Assembly: GCF_003627815.1 (NCBI RefSeq)
Contig: NZ_CP032698.1
Location: 6,882,001-6,946,000, forward strand
DNA: 64,000 bases
Direction of reading: 5' to 3'
From: Streptomyces hundungensis
GTDB lineage: Bacteria > Actinomycetota > Actinomycetes > Streptomycetales > Streptomycetaceae
The notes beneath the pieces are model-generated. The model saw nothing but the letters and a program-made list of their open reading frames with translations, had not been told where the DNA came from and ran no database searches. The position numbers and the translations under genes were made by a program. Positions within the stretch are counted from its first letter, which is position 1, and each line of letters opens with the position of its first letter. Shown piece by piece: positions 1-8,498 of the stretch.

Positions 1-333
1 GGCCTGGTGAACGTCCAGGTGGCCGAGGCCCTGCTCAGCCTCGGCGATCTCACGGCCGCGCGCGAACAGGCCGCCCTCGCGGCCGACGCACCCTGCCACG
101 ACAGGGGCAGGGTGCACCGCCTTGCGATGCTCGCGCAGATCGAGCTGCGGCAGGGCGACGCCGACCGGGCCGTGGCCACCGCGGTCGAGATGGCGGAGCG
201 GGCCCGGGGGATGGAGTCGCAGCGATTGCGTGACCGGCTGCGGCTGGTGCGCGAGCACCTGATCGCGAGCGGTTGCGCGGGCGCCGACGAGGCCGCCGAG
301 CTGATCGACGGGGCACTTCGCGTTCCCCTGTAA
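1..333 (+). CDS. C-terminal end of a TPR-containing protein, probably an XRE-type regulator (partial)
   Basis: The reading frame is open from the first base and ends at TAA 331-333, so only about 110 C-terminal residues are present. They are Ala/Leu/Arg/Glu-rich with alternating helices (for example EALLSLGDLTAAREQA and MLAQIELRQGDADRAV) that look like two or three tetratricopeptide repeats. In Streptomyces this kind of tail is common on helix-turn-helix regulators of about 400 residues, but the DNA-binding part lies outside the window, so that identity is inference. The direction is the same as the following Nudix gene, 51 bp away. Confidence 0.6.
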   Translation, partial: GLVNVQVAEALLSLGDLTAAREQAALAADAPCHDRGRVHRLAMLAQIELRQGDADRAVATAVEMAERARGMESQRLRDRLRLVREHLIASGCAGADEAAELIDGALRVPL

Positions 334-384
334 CCGTCAGCCTGCTGCGATATTGCCATCGACTTGTCGGAAGGTGGCAGAAAC

Positions 385-921
385 GTGCAGTGGACGAATC
401 TGAACGAACAAACTGTGTATGAGAATCGCTGGTTTCGGGTCAACCTCGCGGACGTGGCGCTTCCGGACGGGCGACACCTGGACCACTTCCTGATCAGGCT
501 GCGGCCGGTCGCCGTCGCGACCGTCGTCAACGCCGCCAACGAGGTGCTGCTGCTGTGGCGGCACCGCTTCATCACCGACAGCTGGGGCTGGGAACTGGCC
601 GCCGGAGTCGTCGAGGACGGCGAGGACATCGAGGCCGCCGCCGCCCGGGAAATGGAGGAGGAGACCGGCTGGCGGCCGGGACCGCTCAAACCCCTGCTCA
701 CCGTCGAGCCCGCCAACGGGCTCATCGACGCCCGGCACCATCTGTTCTGGTCCGAGTCGGCCGAGTACATCGGCCACCCCCAGGACGACTTCGAGTCGTC
801 CCGCCGTGAGTGGATACCCCTCAAGCTGGTGCCCGACATGGTCGCCCGGGGGGAGGTCCCGGCCGCCAACATGGCGGCCGGACTCCTCCTCCTGCACCAT
901 CTGCGACTGGCCGACGGCTAG
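385..921 (+). CDS. Nudix hydrolase (ADP-ribose pyrophosphatase-like)
   Basis: This 178-residue protein should hydrolyse a nucleoside diphosphate linked to another moiety, with a divalent metal. The Nudix box is complete at residues 74-96: G-x5-E-x7-REMEEETGW fits the GX5EX7REUXEEXGU pattern. The preceding beta-rich segment (RVNLADVALPDG, LLLWRHRF) resembles ADP-ribose pyrophosphatases, but substrate cannot be set from sequence. I chose GTG 385 because GGAAGG lies at 369-374, a good spacing; a TTG at 364 would add seven residues. It ends 10 bp before a convergent small gene. Confidence 0.85.
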   Translation: MQWTNLNEQTVYENRWFRVNLADVALPDGRHLDHFLIRLRPVAVATVVNAANEVLLLWRHRFITDSWGWELAAGVVEDGEDIEAAAAREMEEETGWRPGPLKPLLTVEPANGLIDARHHLFWSESAEYIGHPQDDFESSRREWIPLKLVPDMVARGEVPAANMAAGLLLLHHLRLADG

Positions 922-931
922 CCGCGCGACC

Positions 932-1189
932 CTAGCGACCCAGGGCCTGCCAGACGGCGAGCGAGAGCGCGCCCATGGCGGTCAGCACGGTGAGGGCGGG
1001 GAGCGGCCACCTCAGATGTTCGAGGGCCGCCACCCGTCCCGCCGTCTCGGTCAGTTCACGCTCCGTCTGCTCGCCCCGCTGGGCGAGCAGCGCGAGCTGA
1101 CCGTCCATGTGGGCCATGCCGACTTCCAGGCGGCGGCGTAACTCCGCCAGTTCGTCGACGCTGGTCGAATGTCCCGAGTGGGTGGACAC
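932..1189 (-). CDS. Small membrane-anchored coiled-coil protein (hypothetical)
   Basis: This 85-residue product has a Glu/Arg/Leu-rich helix (about residues 10-60, ELAELRRRLEVGMAHMDGQL and following) likely to form a coiled coil, then one C-terminal transmembrane segment (about 63-82, PALTVLTAMGALSLAVWQAL). Starting at GTG 1189 is supported by AAGGAG seven bases upstream on the minus strand; a longer start at 1246 has no such site. Function is unknown. It is convergent with the Nudix gene. Confidence 0.6.
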   Translation of the reverse strand: MSTHSGHSTSVDELAELRRRLEVGMAHMDGQLALLAQRGEQTERELTETAGRVAALEHLRWPLPALTVLTAMGALSLAVWQALGR

Positions 1190-1382
1190 GGTGTGGCTCC
1201 TTAGTCCTGTTCCGGACGTGCCAGGAATGTGCTGGCTCAGAGTCAACTCGCCGTGTACCAGGGGCGGGAGCGTGTGCGATGGGCATATGCGGGCTCGTGT
1301 CGCACACCGGGTGTGCGCGGCGCGAGCCCCGGCCCACGCCTCTCAGGCGTACACCCGCGTATACCGGCGTACGCCACCCTGC

Positions 1383-2243
1383 TCAGGCGTACGAGTAGAA
1401 ACCGGACCCGGTCTTGCGGCCGAGGCGTCCGGCGTCCACCATCCGCTGGAGCAACGGGGGAGCGGCGTACAGGGGCTCCTTGTACTCGTCGTACATCGAG
1501 TCCGCGACGGAGGCGACGGTGTCCAGGCCGATGAGGTCGGACAGCTTCAGCGGACCCATCGGGTGGGCGCAGCCCAGCTCCATGCCGTTGTCGATGTCCT
1601 CACGGCTCGCGATGCCCGACTCGAACATCCGGATCGCCGAGAGCAGATACGGGATGAGCAGCGCGTTGACCACGAAGCCCGAACGGTCCTGGGCGCGGAT
1701 GGCGTGCTTGCCGAGCACCTTCTCCACCAGCACCTGCGCCCGGCTGATGGTGCCCTCGGAGGTGGTGAGCGCGGGGATCAGCTCGACCAGCTTCTGCACC
1801 GGGGCCGGGTTGAAGAAGTGGATGCCGATGACCTGGTCGGGACGCGAGGTGGCGACGGCGAGCTTCACCAGCGGGATGGAGGAGGTGTTGGACGCCAAGA
1901 TCGCGTCCGGGCGGGTCACCACCTGGTCGAGGATCTGGAAGATCTCGGTCTTGACCTGCTCGTTCTCCACGACGGCCTCGATCACGAGATCGCGATCGGC
2001 GAACTCGCCCAGGTCGGTGGTGAAGCTCAGACGGGCGAGCGTCGCGTCGCGCTCCTCCTCGGAGATCTTGCCGCGCTCGGCGGCCTTCGAGAGGGAGTTG
2101 TGCAGCCGGGTGCGGCCGATCTCCAGGGCCTCGCCGGTGGTCTCGGCGACCATGACGTCCAGGCCGCTGCGGGCGCACACCTCCGCGATGCCCGCGCCCA
2201 TCTGGCCACAGCCCACAATTCCGACGCGTTCGATGTCGGTCAC
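1383..2243 (-). CDS. 3-hydroxybutyryl-CoA dehydrogenase
   Basis: This 286-residue NAD(P)-dependent dehydrogenase interconverts 3-hydroxybutyryl-CoA and acetoacetyl-CoA in fatty-acid or butyrate metabolism. The Rossmann motif GIVGCGQMGAGIAE is at residues 8-21, and the family signature IHFFNPAPVQKLVEL surrounds the catalytic His. The C-terminal half (LGCAHPMGPLKLSDLIGLD) is the dimerising dehydrogenase domain. Length matches stand-alone Hbd/FadB2 enzymes rather than the fused FadB type. The GTG start at 2243 has AAAGG seven bases upstream. The gene stands alone, divergent from the secreted hydrolase at 2409, so its pathway partners are not evident. Confidence 0.9.
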   Translation of the reverse strand: MTDIERVGIVGCGQMGAGIAEVCARSGLDVMVAETTGEALEIGRTRLHNSLSKAAERGKISEEERDATLARLSFTTDLGEFADRDLVIEAVVENEQVKTEIFQILDQVVTRPDAILASNTSSIPLVKLAVATSRPDQVIGIHFFNPAPVQKLVELIPALTTSEGTISRAQVLVEKVLGKHAIRAQDRSGFVVNALLIPYLLSAIRMFESGIASREDIDNGMELGCAHPMGPLKLSDLIGLDTVASVADSMYDEYKEPLYAAPPLLQRMVDAGRLGRKTGSGFYSYA

Positions 2244-2408
2244 ATCGTGCCTTTCGCTCTACTGCAAGTCCCCGGGCAGGTCCCCCGTGTGATTCCGGCG
2301 CCCGCCTTCGGCCCCTGACGTTACTCCGAACGCGCGCGGGCCCGTGGGTCCGGGGCGGCCACGCCGTCCGGTACACCTGGGCTCATGGGACCTGAGCGAG
2401 GGGCGAAC

Positions 2409-3710
2409 GTGGGGCGAATCACGCGGCGGGGCTTCGTGGCGGGCACGGCCGGGGCGCTGAGCGGGCTGATCACCGCGGGTGGCACGGCCGCCGCGGACCG
2501 GGACGGCTCCCTGGAGCGGGCCGTGCGGGATGCGGCTGCGGGCCGCCCACAGGCGCGGGCCCGGGTGGGGCGGGAGGCGGGCGACGGCACGGGGGGCGAG
2601 TTCCGCGGAGTGTGGCTGGCGACCGTGGTGAACCGCGACTGGCCCTCGCGGCCGGGCCTGCCCGCCGCGGCCCAGCGGGTCGAGCTCCTGGCCCATCTGG
2701 ACCGGGCGGCCGAGCGGCGCCTGAACACGGTGGTCTTTCAGGTCCGCCCCACCGCCGACGCGCTGTGGCCGTCCCCGTACGAGCCGTGGTCCCAGTGGCT
2801 GACGGGGGTGCAGGGCCAGGAGCCGGGGTGGGATCCGCTGGGCACCGCCGTCGAGGAGGCGCACCGGCGCGGGCTCGCCCTGCACGCCTGGTTCAACCCG
2901 TACCGCGTGGCCAACCACACCGACCCCGCGCGTCTCATCGCCTCCCACCCCGCACGCGTGCACCCGGAGTGGGTCGTCCCGTACGGAGGGAAGCTCTACT
3001 ACAACCCGGGCCTGCCCGAGGTCCGCCGGTTCGTCGAGGACGCCATGCTGGACGCGGTCCGCCGCTACGCCATCGACGGCGTCCACTGGGACGACTACTT
3101 CTACCCCTATCCGGTGGCGGGCCAGAGCTTCGACGACGACGCGGCGTACGCCCGGCACGGCGGGGGCTTCTCCGACCGGGCCGCCTGGCGGCGCGACAAC
3201 ATCGACCGGCTGGTGCGGGAGACGGCCGCGAGGATCAAGGAGATCAGGCCCCAAGTCCGGTTCGGGATCAGCCCGTTCGGGGTGTGGCGCAACGCGGCGA
3301 GCGACCCGCGGGGCTCGGCGACGACGGCCGGCGCCCAGACCTACGACGACCTGTACGCCGACACCCGCGGCTGGGTGCGGGAGGAGCTCATCGACTACAT
3401 CTGCCCCCAGCTGTACTGGAACATCGGGCTTGCCGCGGCCGACTACGCGGTCCTGGTGCCCTGGTGGGACGAGGTCGTGCGGGGGACCGGCGTCGAGCTG
3501 TACATCGGCGAGGCCCTGTACAAGGCGGGCGACCCGGCGCAGCCCTCGGCCTGGCAGGACCCGGCGGAGCTGTCCCGCCATCTGACCCTGGCCGGACGGT
3601 ACGCCTCGGTGCGCGGCCACTGCTTCTTCGCCGCGAAGGAGGTCACGGAGGACCGGGTCGGGGCCATGGCCCGGGTCGTCGCCGACCACTACGCGGACCG
3701 AGCCCGCTGA
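2409..3710 (+). CDS. Secreted glycoside hydrolase-like protein, GHL10/DUF187 family (Tat substrate)
   Basis: The 433-residue protein begins with a twin-arginine signal (ITRRGFVAGTAGALSGLITA) and a small-residue cleavage region, so export by Tat is likely. The mature part is a TIM-barrel of the GHL10 family: GVWLATVVNRDWPS, RLNTVVFQVRPTADALWPS, LALHAWFNPYRV, DGVHWDDYFYPYPV and YICPQLYWNIG are typical core strands. Related proteins are predicted polysaccharide hydrolases, often acting at the envelope; the substrate is unknown. GTG 2409 has GAGGGG six bases upstream; ATG 2385 lacks a ribosome-binding site. Confidence 0.82.
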   Translation: MGRITRRGFVAGTAGALSGLITAGGTAAADRDGSLERAVRDAAAGRPQARARVGREAGDGTGGEFRGVWLATVVNRDWPSRPGLPAAAQRVELLAHLDRAAERRLNTVVFQVRPTADALWPSPYEPWSQWLTGVQGQEPGWDPLGTAVEEAHRRGLALHAWFNPYRVANHTDPARLIASHPARVHPEWVVPYGGKLYYNPGLPEVRRFVEDAMLDAVRRYAIDGVHWDDYFYPYPVAGQSFDDDAAYARHGGGFSDRAAWRRDNIDRLVRETAARIKEIRPQVRFGISPFGVWRNAASDPRGSATTAGAQTYDDLYADTRGWVREELIDYICPQLYWNIGLAAADYAVLVPWWDEVVRGTGVELYIGEALYKAGDPAQPSAWQDPAELSRHLTLAGRYASVRGHCFFAAKEVTEDRVGAMARVVADHYADRAR

Positions 3711-3788
3711 GGGCCGGGCGGCGCGTGCGGGTACGGGCGGCGGGCGCGGGTGTGGGTGCGGGCCGCGCGTGCGGGCGCCGGCGGTGGG

Positions 3789-4685
3789 TCAGGACCTGGC
3801 CCGCTGGGTGACCGCGATGCACACCAGGACGCCGGCCGCCGCGAGCGGGGCGGCGGGCGACAGGTGCTCGCCGAGCAGGAGCACCGACCAGACGAGGGTG
3901 AGCAGCGGCTGGGCGAGCTGGAGCTGGCTGGCCTTGGTCACCCCTACCGCGGCGAGCCCCCGGTACCAGACGTACAGGCCGAAACAGTTGGACCCGACCG
4001 CCAGCCACAGCAGACCGGCCAGGCCGTGCGCGGTGAGCCGCCACGGCTCGTACGCGAGCGCCACCGCGGACCCTGCGAGGGCGAACGGCAGACACAGCAC
4101 CAGCGCCCAGCCGACCACCTGCCAGCCCGGCATGACCGCGGCGAGCCGGCCCCCCTCCACATAGGCGGCGGCGCAGACCAGCAGCGCGGCGAAGAGGTAC
4201 ACGTCCCCGGCGGACAGCGCCCCGCCGCTCTGCTGCACCGTGAACACGGCGACCACTACGGCCCCGGCGAGCGCGGCCGTCCAGAACGCCCGCGAGGGCC
4301 TGCGCCCGGTGCGCACCGCGCCAAGCGCGGCCGTGGCCAGCGGAAGGAGCCCGATCACCACGGCGGCGTGCGAGGTCGTCGAGGTCTCCAGGGCGAGCGT
4401 GGTGAGCAGCGGGAACCCGATGAGCGAGCCGCCCGCCACCACCGCGAGGCCGCCCCAGTGCGCCCGGTCGGGGACCGGAACCCGCTGCCCGAGCAGCAGC
4501 GCACTCGCGATCAGCGCGGACAGCGCGATGCGCAGCGACACCAGGGACCAGGGGCCGAAGCTCTCCAGACCCCAGGCGGTGCCGGGGAAGGTCAGGGAGA
4601 AGGAGATCACGCCGAGTGCGGCGAGCAGCCCCCCGCGCGGCAGAACGGAACCGATCCGGCGCTCGGTGTCGACCGCTATCGTCAT
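3789..4685 (-). CDS. EamA/DMT-family membrane transporter
   Basis: The roughly 298-residue protein has about ten hydrophobic helices and the duplicated EamA arrangement of drug/metabolite exporters (GGLLAALGVISFSLTFPG at the N-terminus, LAQPLLTLVWSVLLLGEHLS in the second repeat). Likely substrates are amino acids or small metabolites; the sequence does not say which. It is divergent from the MocR-type regulator at 4714, a common arrangement in which the PLP-binding regulator controls the transporter. ATG 4685 is preferred because ATG 4715 would overlap the start codon of the regulator. Confidence 0.82.
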   Translation of the reverse strand: MTIAVDTERRIGSVLPRGGLLAALGVISFSLTFPGTAWGLESFGPWSLVSLRIALSALIASALLLGQRVPVPDRAHWGGLAVVAGGSLIGFPLLTTLALETSTTSHAAVVIGLLPLATAALGAVRTGRRPSRAFWTAALAGAVVVAVFTVQQSGGALSAGDVYLFAALLVCAAAYVEGGRLAAVMPGWQVVGWALVLCLPFALAGSAVALAYEPWRLTAHGLAGLLWLAVGSNCFGLYVWYRGLAAVGVTKASQLQLAQPLLTLVWSVLLLGEHLSPAAPLAAAGVLVCIAVTQRARS

Positions 4686-4721
4686 CGGGAGAGTAGCGCT
4701 ATCGTGTGCTGTCATGCATGA
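4686..4721. promoter_or_regulatory. Divergent promoter/operator between EamA transporter and MocR regulator
   Basis: Only 28 bp separate the two chosen starts. It holds TAGCGCTA (4694-4701), a perfect palindrome, and TCATGCATGA (4712-4721), a perfect 10-bp palindrome covering the regulator start codon. TATCGT at 4700-4705 lies eight bases before ATG 4714 and would fit a -10 for a leaderless transcript. Neither gene has a recognisable ribosome-binding site here. Operator function is inferred from position. Confidence 0.45.
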
Positions 4722-6165
4722 GCGTAGCAGTGTGGCGGAGCTGGCAACATCCCTGCGGAACGAGCTGGACCGCTACTCGGTAGGTGGAAAGCTGCCGTCA
4801 AGTCGCGCCCTGGTGGAGCGCTATCGGGTCTCCCCGGTGACGGTCTCGCGCGCGCTCGCCCAGCTCGTCGCCGAAGGCCTCGTGGTCACCCGGCCCGGCG
4901 CGGGCGCCTATCGCGCCGAGCCGCGCGACGCCACCCCGCGCACCGGCGACACCTCGTGGCAGGAGGTCGCGCTCAGCGCGGACGGCGCGACCGAGGCCGC
5001 TCCGCGCGCCGTCGACGCCACCGGGGTCCTCGCCACGCTCGCGGTCCCGCCGACCGGCGTCATCGACCTCAGCGGCGGCTATCTCGACCCCGGCCTCCAG
5101 CCCGAACGCGCCATGGCCGCGGCCCTCGGCCGGGCAGGCCGGCGCCCCGGCGTCTGGAGCCGCCCGCCCGTCGAGGGGCTCACCGATCTGCGCTCCTGGT
5201 TCGCCCGCGAGATCGGGGGCGGGGTCACCGCCGCGGACGTCCTGGTCACCGCGGGCGGCCAGGCCGCGCTGACCACCACCCTGCGCGCGCTCGCCGCGCC
5301 CGGCGCGCCCGTCCTCGTCGAATCGCCCACCTACCCCGGCCTGCTGGCCATCGCCCGCGCCAGCGGCCTGCGCCCCGTCCCCGTTCCGGTGGACGGTGAC
5401 GGCCTGCGCCCCGAACTCCTCGCCCGGGCCTTCGCCGCCACCGGCGCCCGCGTCCTCGTCTGCCAACCCCTGTTCCAGAACCCGACCGGGGCCCTGCTCG
5501 CCCCGGACCGGGGCCGCGAAGTGGTCCGCATCGCGCACGCGTGCGGCGCGTTCGTCGTCGAGGACGACTTCGCCCGCCGGCTCGCCCACGAGGACGCGGG
5601 CCCGCTGCCCGCGCCGCTCGCCGCCGACGACCCGGACGGCGTCGTCGTCCATGTCTCCTCCCTCACCAAGGCGACCTCACCGAGCCTGCGCGTCGGCGCG
5701 CTCGCCGCCCGCGGGCCCGTACTGGAACGGCTGCGCGCCATCCAGGTCGTCGACTCGTTCTTCGTGCCGCGCCCCCTTCAGGAGACCGCCCTCGAACTCG
5801 TCGGCTCCCCGGCCTGGAGCCGTCATCTGCGCGCCGTGTCCGCCGAGTTGACCGCGCGCCGCGAGGCCCTCGCCGCCGCCGTCCTGCACCACCTCCCCGA
5901 ACTCGCCCTGCCGCACGTTCCCTCCGGCGGCTACCACCTCTGGCTCCGGCTGCCCGACGGCCTCCCCGAGAGCGCCATGCTCTCCGCGGCGCTGCGCGCG
6001 GGCGTCGCCGTCGCCCCCGGCCGCCCCTACTTCAGCGCCGAACCCACCGCCGGCCACCTCCGCCTCAGCTTCGCGGGTGTGACGGGCCGCGTGGAGATCT
6101 CCGAGGCCGTCCGCAGACTGCGCACCGCCCTGGACGGCGTGCTCGCCCGGCCGCTGGACCAATGA
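4714..6165 (+). CDS. MocR-type (GntR/aminotransferase) transcriptional regulator
   Basis: This 483-residue protein joins an N-terminal GntR winged helix (about 1-70, GGKLPSSRALVERYRVSPVT and VTRPGAGAYRA) to a fold-type-I aminotransferase-like domain (about 100-480). The PLP-binding Lys is in SSLTKATSPSLRVGAL, and FQNPTGALL and ESPTYPGLL are typical aminotransferase motifs. MocR proteins sense a PLP-reactive ligand and usually control a neighbouring gene, here probably the divergent EamA transporter. The linker (about 70-100) is short. The ligand is unknown. Confidence 0.9.
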   Translation: MHERSSVAELATSLRNELDRYSVGGKLPSSRALVERYRVSPVTVSRALAQLVAEGLVVTRPGAGAYRAEPRDATPRTGDTSWQEVALSADGATEAAPRAVDATGVLATLAVPPTGVIDLSGGYLDPGLQPERAMAAALGRAGRRPGVWSRPPVEGLTDLRSWFAREIGGGVTAADVLVTAGGQAALTTTLRALAAPGAPVLVESPTYPGLLAIARASGLRPVPVPVDGDGLRPELLARAFAATGARVLVCQPLFQNPTGALLAPDRGREVVRIAHACGAFVVEDDFARRLAHEDAGPLPAPLAADDPDGVVVHVSSLTKATSPSLRVGALAARGPVLERLRAIQVVDSFFVPRPLQETALELVGSPAWSRHLRAVSAELTARREALAAAVLHHLPELALPHVPSGGYHLWLRLPDGLPESAMLSAALRAGVAVAPGRPYFSAEPTAGHLRLSFAGVTGRVEISEAVRRLRTALDGVLARPLDQ

Positions 6166-6243
6166 CCCGGGGCGTTCTGGCGCCCGTCCTTTCACGTGGC
6201 CCCCGCCACTGACAATCGCCCCACCGCCTGGCAGGCTCCCGTC

Positions 6244-6675
6244 ATGAGTGAAGTGATCTTCGGCGACTACACGATCTCCAGCGACCCCCAACGCCTCGAC
6301 GCGGCCCGGGTCCACCACTGGCTCTCCACGGACGCGTACTGGGCGCTCGGCCGCAGCCGCGAGAAGCAGGACGCCGCCATCGCCGCGTCCCTCAACTTCG
6401 GTGCGTACGAGGGGAGTTCGGGGGAGCAGGTCGCCTATGCGCGGATCGTCACCGATTACGCCACCTTCGGCTGGCTGTGCGACGTGTACGTCGATCGCGG
6501 CGCGCGCGGCAAGGGCCTCGGTACGGCGCTGGTGACCGCCGTGCGCGACCACCTGGAACCGGTCGGCCTGCGCAGGATCCTGCTGGCCACCGCGGATGCC
6601 CACGGGGTCTACGAGAAGATCGGCTTCCGGGCGCTGGAGTCCACGGACAAGTGGATGGCGCTCGGCGTGCAGTAG
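6244..6675 (+). CDS. GNAT-family N-acetyltransferase
   Basis: The 143-residue protein has the acetyl-CoA-binding motif A ([20 protein letters not shown], an R-x-x-G-K-G variant) and a C-terminal [11 protein letters not shown] strand-helix typical of compact GNAT enzymes. The acceptor is unknown. ATG 6244 gives the family-like N-terminus [15 protein letters not shown]; the upstream in-frame start at 6196 has no support. It lies 78 bp after the MocR gene on the same strand but is probably a separate unit. Confidence 0.82.
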   Translation: MSEVIFGDYTISSDPQRLDAARVHHWLSTDAYWALGRSREKQDAAIAASLNFGAYEGSSGEQVAYARIVTDYATFGWLCDVYVDRGARGKGLGTALVTAVRDHLEPVGLRRILLATADAHGVYEKIGFRALESTDKWMALGVQ

Positions 6676-6738
6676 ACCGCCGCGGGTCGGCCGGCTGGGG
6701 GGGGCGCTGGAAAAACATCGGCGCGCGTGCGCGTTCCG

Positions 6739-6765
6739 TGTCGATCCGGCGGGGCCCCGTTCGTA
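6739..6765 (+). promoter_or_regulatory. Predicted ECF42 sigma-factor promoter upstream of the YCII gene
   Basis: TGTCGA at 6739-6744 is followed after 17 bp by CGTA at 6762-6765. Published ECF42 work describes a TGTCGA -35 element upstream of DGPF/YCII genes, and this site lies about 50 bp before such a gene next to an ECF42-type sigma gene. Autoregulation is therefore likely. The match is by eye. Confidence 0.6.
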
Positions 6766-6816
6766 TAGATGGTGAGGGCCGCCCCGCCGGGGCCGCCACC
6801 GTCCGAGGAGATCGTG

Positions 6817-7182
6817 ATGACGAACGCGGCGTACTACCTGCTCAGCGTGGTCCAGCCGGCCGGGGGTACCCCGCCCGACGCCGAGGGGATGGCACGGATC
6901 ACCGAGAACCTCCAGGCCTACCACCAGGAACTGAAGGACGCCGGGGCCTGGGTCTTCGCCGGAGGCCTCGCGGCCCCCAGTACGGCCACGGTGCTGCGCG
7001 ACAAGAACGGCGAGGTGCTGACCACCGACGGGCCGTACATCGAGAGCAAGGAGTACCTCGGCGGCCTGTGCATCGTGAAAGCGCCCGACCTGGACGCGGC
7101 CCTGGAGTGGGGCCGCAAGGCGCTGCGTGCGACGACCCTGCCGATCGAGGTCCGGCCCTTCTACGGCGAAGTCGACGAATGA
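6817..7182 (+). CDS. YCII-related (DGPF-type) protein
   Basis: This 121-residue dimeric alpha-beta barrel protein carries the DGPY(F) signature: [20 protein letters not shown], followed by [12 protein letters not shown] and a C-terminal IEVRPFYG motif. Proteins of this family are the standard partners of ECF42 sigma factors; enzymatic activity is unproven. ATG 6817 has GAGGAG six bases upstream. Its stop overlaps the start of the sigma gene (ATGA), so the two are translationally coupled and both should come from the predicted promoter at 6739. Confidence 0.88.
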   Translation: MTNAAYYLLSVVQPAGGTPPDAEGMARITENLQAYHQELKDAGAWVFAGGLAAPSTATVLRDKNGEVLTTDGPYIESKEYLGGLCIVKAPDLDAALEWGRKALRATTLPIEVRPFYGEVDE

Positions 7183-8438
7183 GGCGACCGGAGTCCGGCG
7201 AGGCGGAGGGTGACGCCGCGATCGAACGGGTCTTCCGCGCCGAGTACGGCCGGGCGGTCGCCGTTCTGGTCCGCCTCCTCGGGGACATCGACCTCGCCGA
7301 GGAGGCGGTCCAGGAGGCGTTCGCGACGGCGGTCGCCCGATGGCCGAGGGACGGAACGCCGCCCAGCCCGGCCGGCTGGATCATCACCACCGCCCGCAAC
7401 CGCGCCGTGGACCGGCTGCGCAGGGAGGCGACCCGCGCGGACCGGCAGGCCGAGGCGGTCCGCCGGGAACGGCTGGAAGCCACCGCGGAACCCGTGGAGG
7501 AGGGCCCCGTGCGCGACGACCGGCTCCGACTGATCTTCACCTGCTGCCACCCCTCGCTCGCCCCCACGGCCCAACTCGCCCTGACGCTCCGCCTCCTGGG
7601 CGGCCTCAGCACCGCCGAGATCGCCCGCGCCTTCCTGGTGCCCGAGCCGACGATGGCCCAGCGTCTGGTGCGGGCCAAGGGCAAGATCCGCGACGCCCGC
7701 ATCCCGTACCGCGTCCCGCGCGAGGCCGACCTCCCCGACCGCCTCCGTGCGGTCCTGGGCGTGATCTACCTGATCTTCAACGAGGGGTACGCGGCGAGCT
7801 CGGGCGAGCACCTCGTACGGGAGGACCTCTGCGCGGAGGCGGTGCGGCTGGGCCGGCTGCTCGTCGAGTTGATGCCGGACGAACCGGAGGCGCTCGGTCT
7901 GCTCGCCCTCATGCTGCTCACCGAGTCCCGCCGGGCCGCCCGGTCCACCCCCGACGGGGAACTCATCCTCCTCGCCGACCAGGACCGCGCCCGCTGGGAT
8001 CCCGAACTGATCGCCCGAGGACAGGAGTTGGTCCGCCACTGCCTGCGCCGCGACCGACCGGGCCCGTATCAGATCCTCGCCGCGATCAACGCCGTGCACA
8101 GCGACGCGCGAACGCCACAGGAGACGGACTGGCGCCAGATCCGGCTGTTGTACGACCAGTTGCTCGCCCTCACGCCCACGCCGGTCGTGGCGCTCAACCG
8201 GGCCGTCGCGGTCGCCGAGACCGAGGGGCCGGGCCGGGCCCTCGCCCTCGTCGACGCGCTCGATCTCGACGCGTACCACCTCTTCCACGCCACCCGTGCG
8301 GACCTGCTGCGCCGCCTCGGCCGCGGCCAGGAAGCCGCCCTGGCCTACGCCCAGGCGCTCGACCGCACCACCAACGTGGCCGAACGCGCCTTCCTGGAGC
8401 GGAGATTGGCGGAAGTGGGCGGTCGGCCGGAGGTCTGA
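7179..8438 (+). CDS. ECF42-type RNA polymerase sigma factor with C-terminal TPR-like extension
   Basis: The 419-residue protein has sigma region 2 (about 18-85, [20 protein letters not shown] and [19 protein letters not shown]) and region 4 (about 120-180, [20 protein letters not shown]). A long C-terminal extension (about 190-419) contains [17 protein letters not shown] and helical repeats ending in [15 protein letters not shown]. That layout defines ECF42, a group that lacks a classical anti-sigma factor and is regulated through the extension. The paired YCII gene and TGTCGA promoter support the assignment. The inducing signal is unknown. Confidence 0.9.
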   Translation: MRRPESGEAEGDAAIERVFRAEYGRAVAVLVRLLGDIDLAEEAVQEAFATAVARWPRDGTPPSPAGWIITTARNRAVDRLRREATRADRQAEAVRRERLEATAEPVEEGPVRDDRLRLIFTCCHPSLAPTAQLALTLRLLGGLSTAEIARAFLVPEPTMAQRLVRAKGKIRDARIPYRVPREADLPDRLRAVLGVIYLIFNEGYAASSGEHLVREDLCAEAVRLGRLLVELMPDEPEALGLLALMLLTESRRAARSTPDGELILLADQDRARWDPELIARGQELVRHCLRRDRPGPYQILAAINAVHSDARTPQETDWRQIRLLYDQLLALTPTPVVALNRAVAVAETEGPGRALALVDALDLDAYHLFHATRADLLRRLGRGQEAALAYAQALDRTTNVAERAFLERRLAEVGGRPEV

Positions 8439-8498
8439 AGGCACCGGCCGACAGGTGGGACCGAGCGGGGTGTCCCGGCGGCCGGGGCGGCCGATGGG

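Noticed and set aside
3643..4095. Many long antisense frames, for example over argC-argJ, thrS and the EF-G-like gene
   Set aside because: They mirror real genes in high-GC DNA, are Arg/Pro/Gly-rich, and lack start signals or domains.
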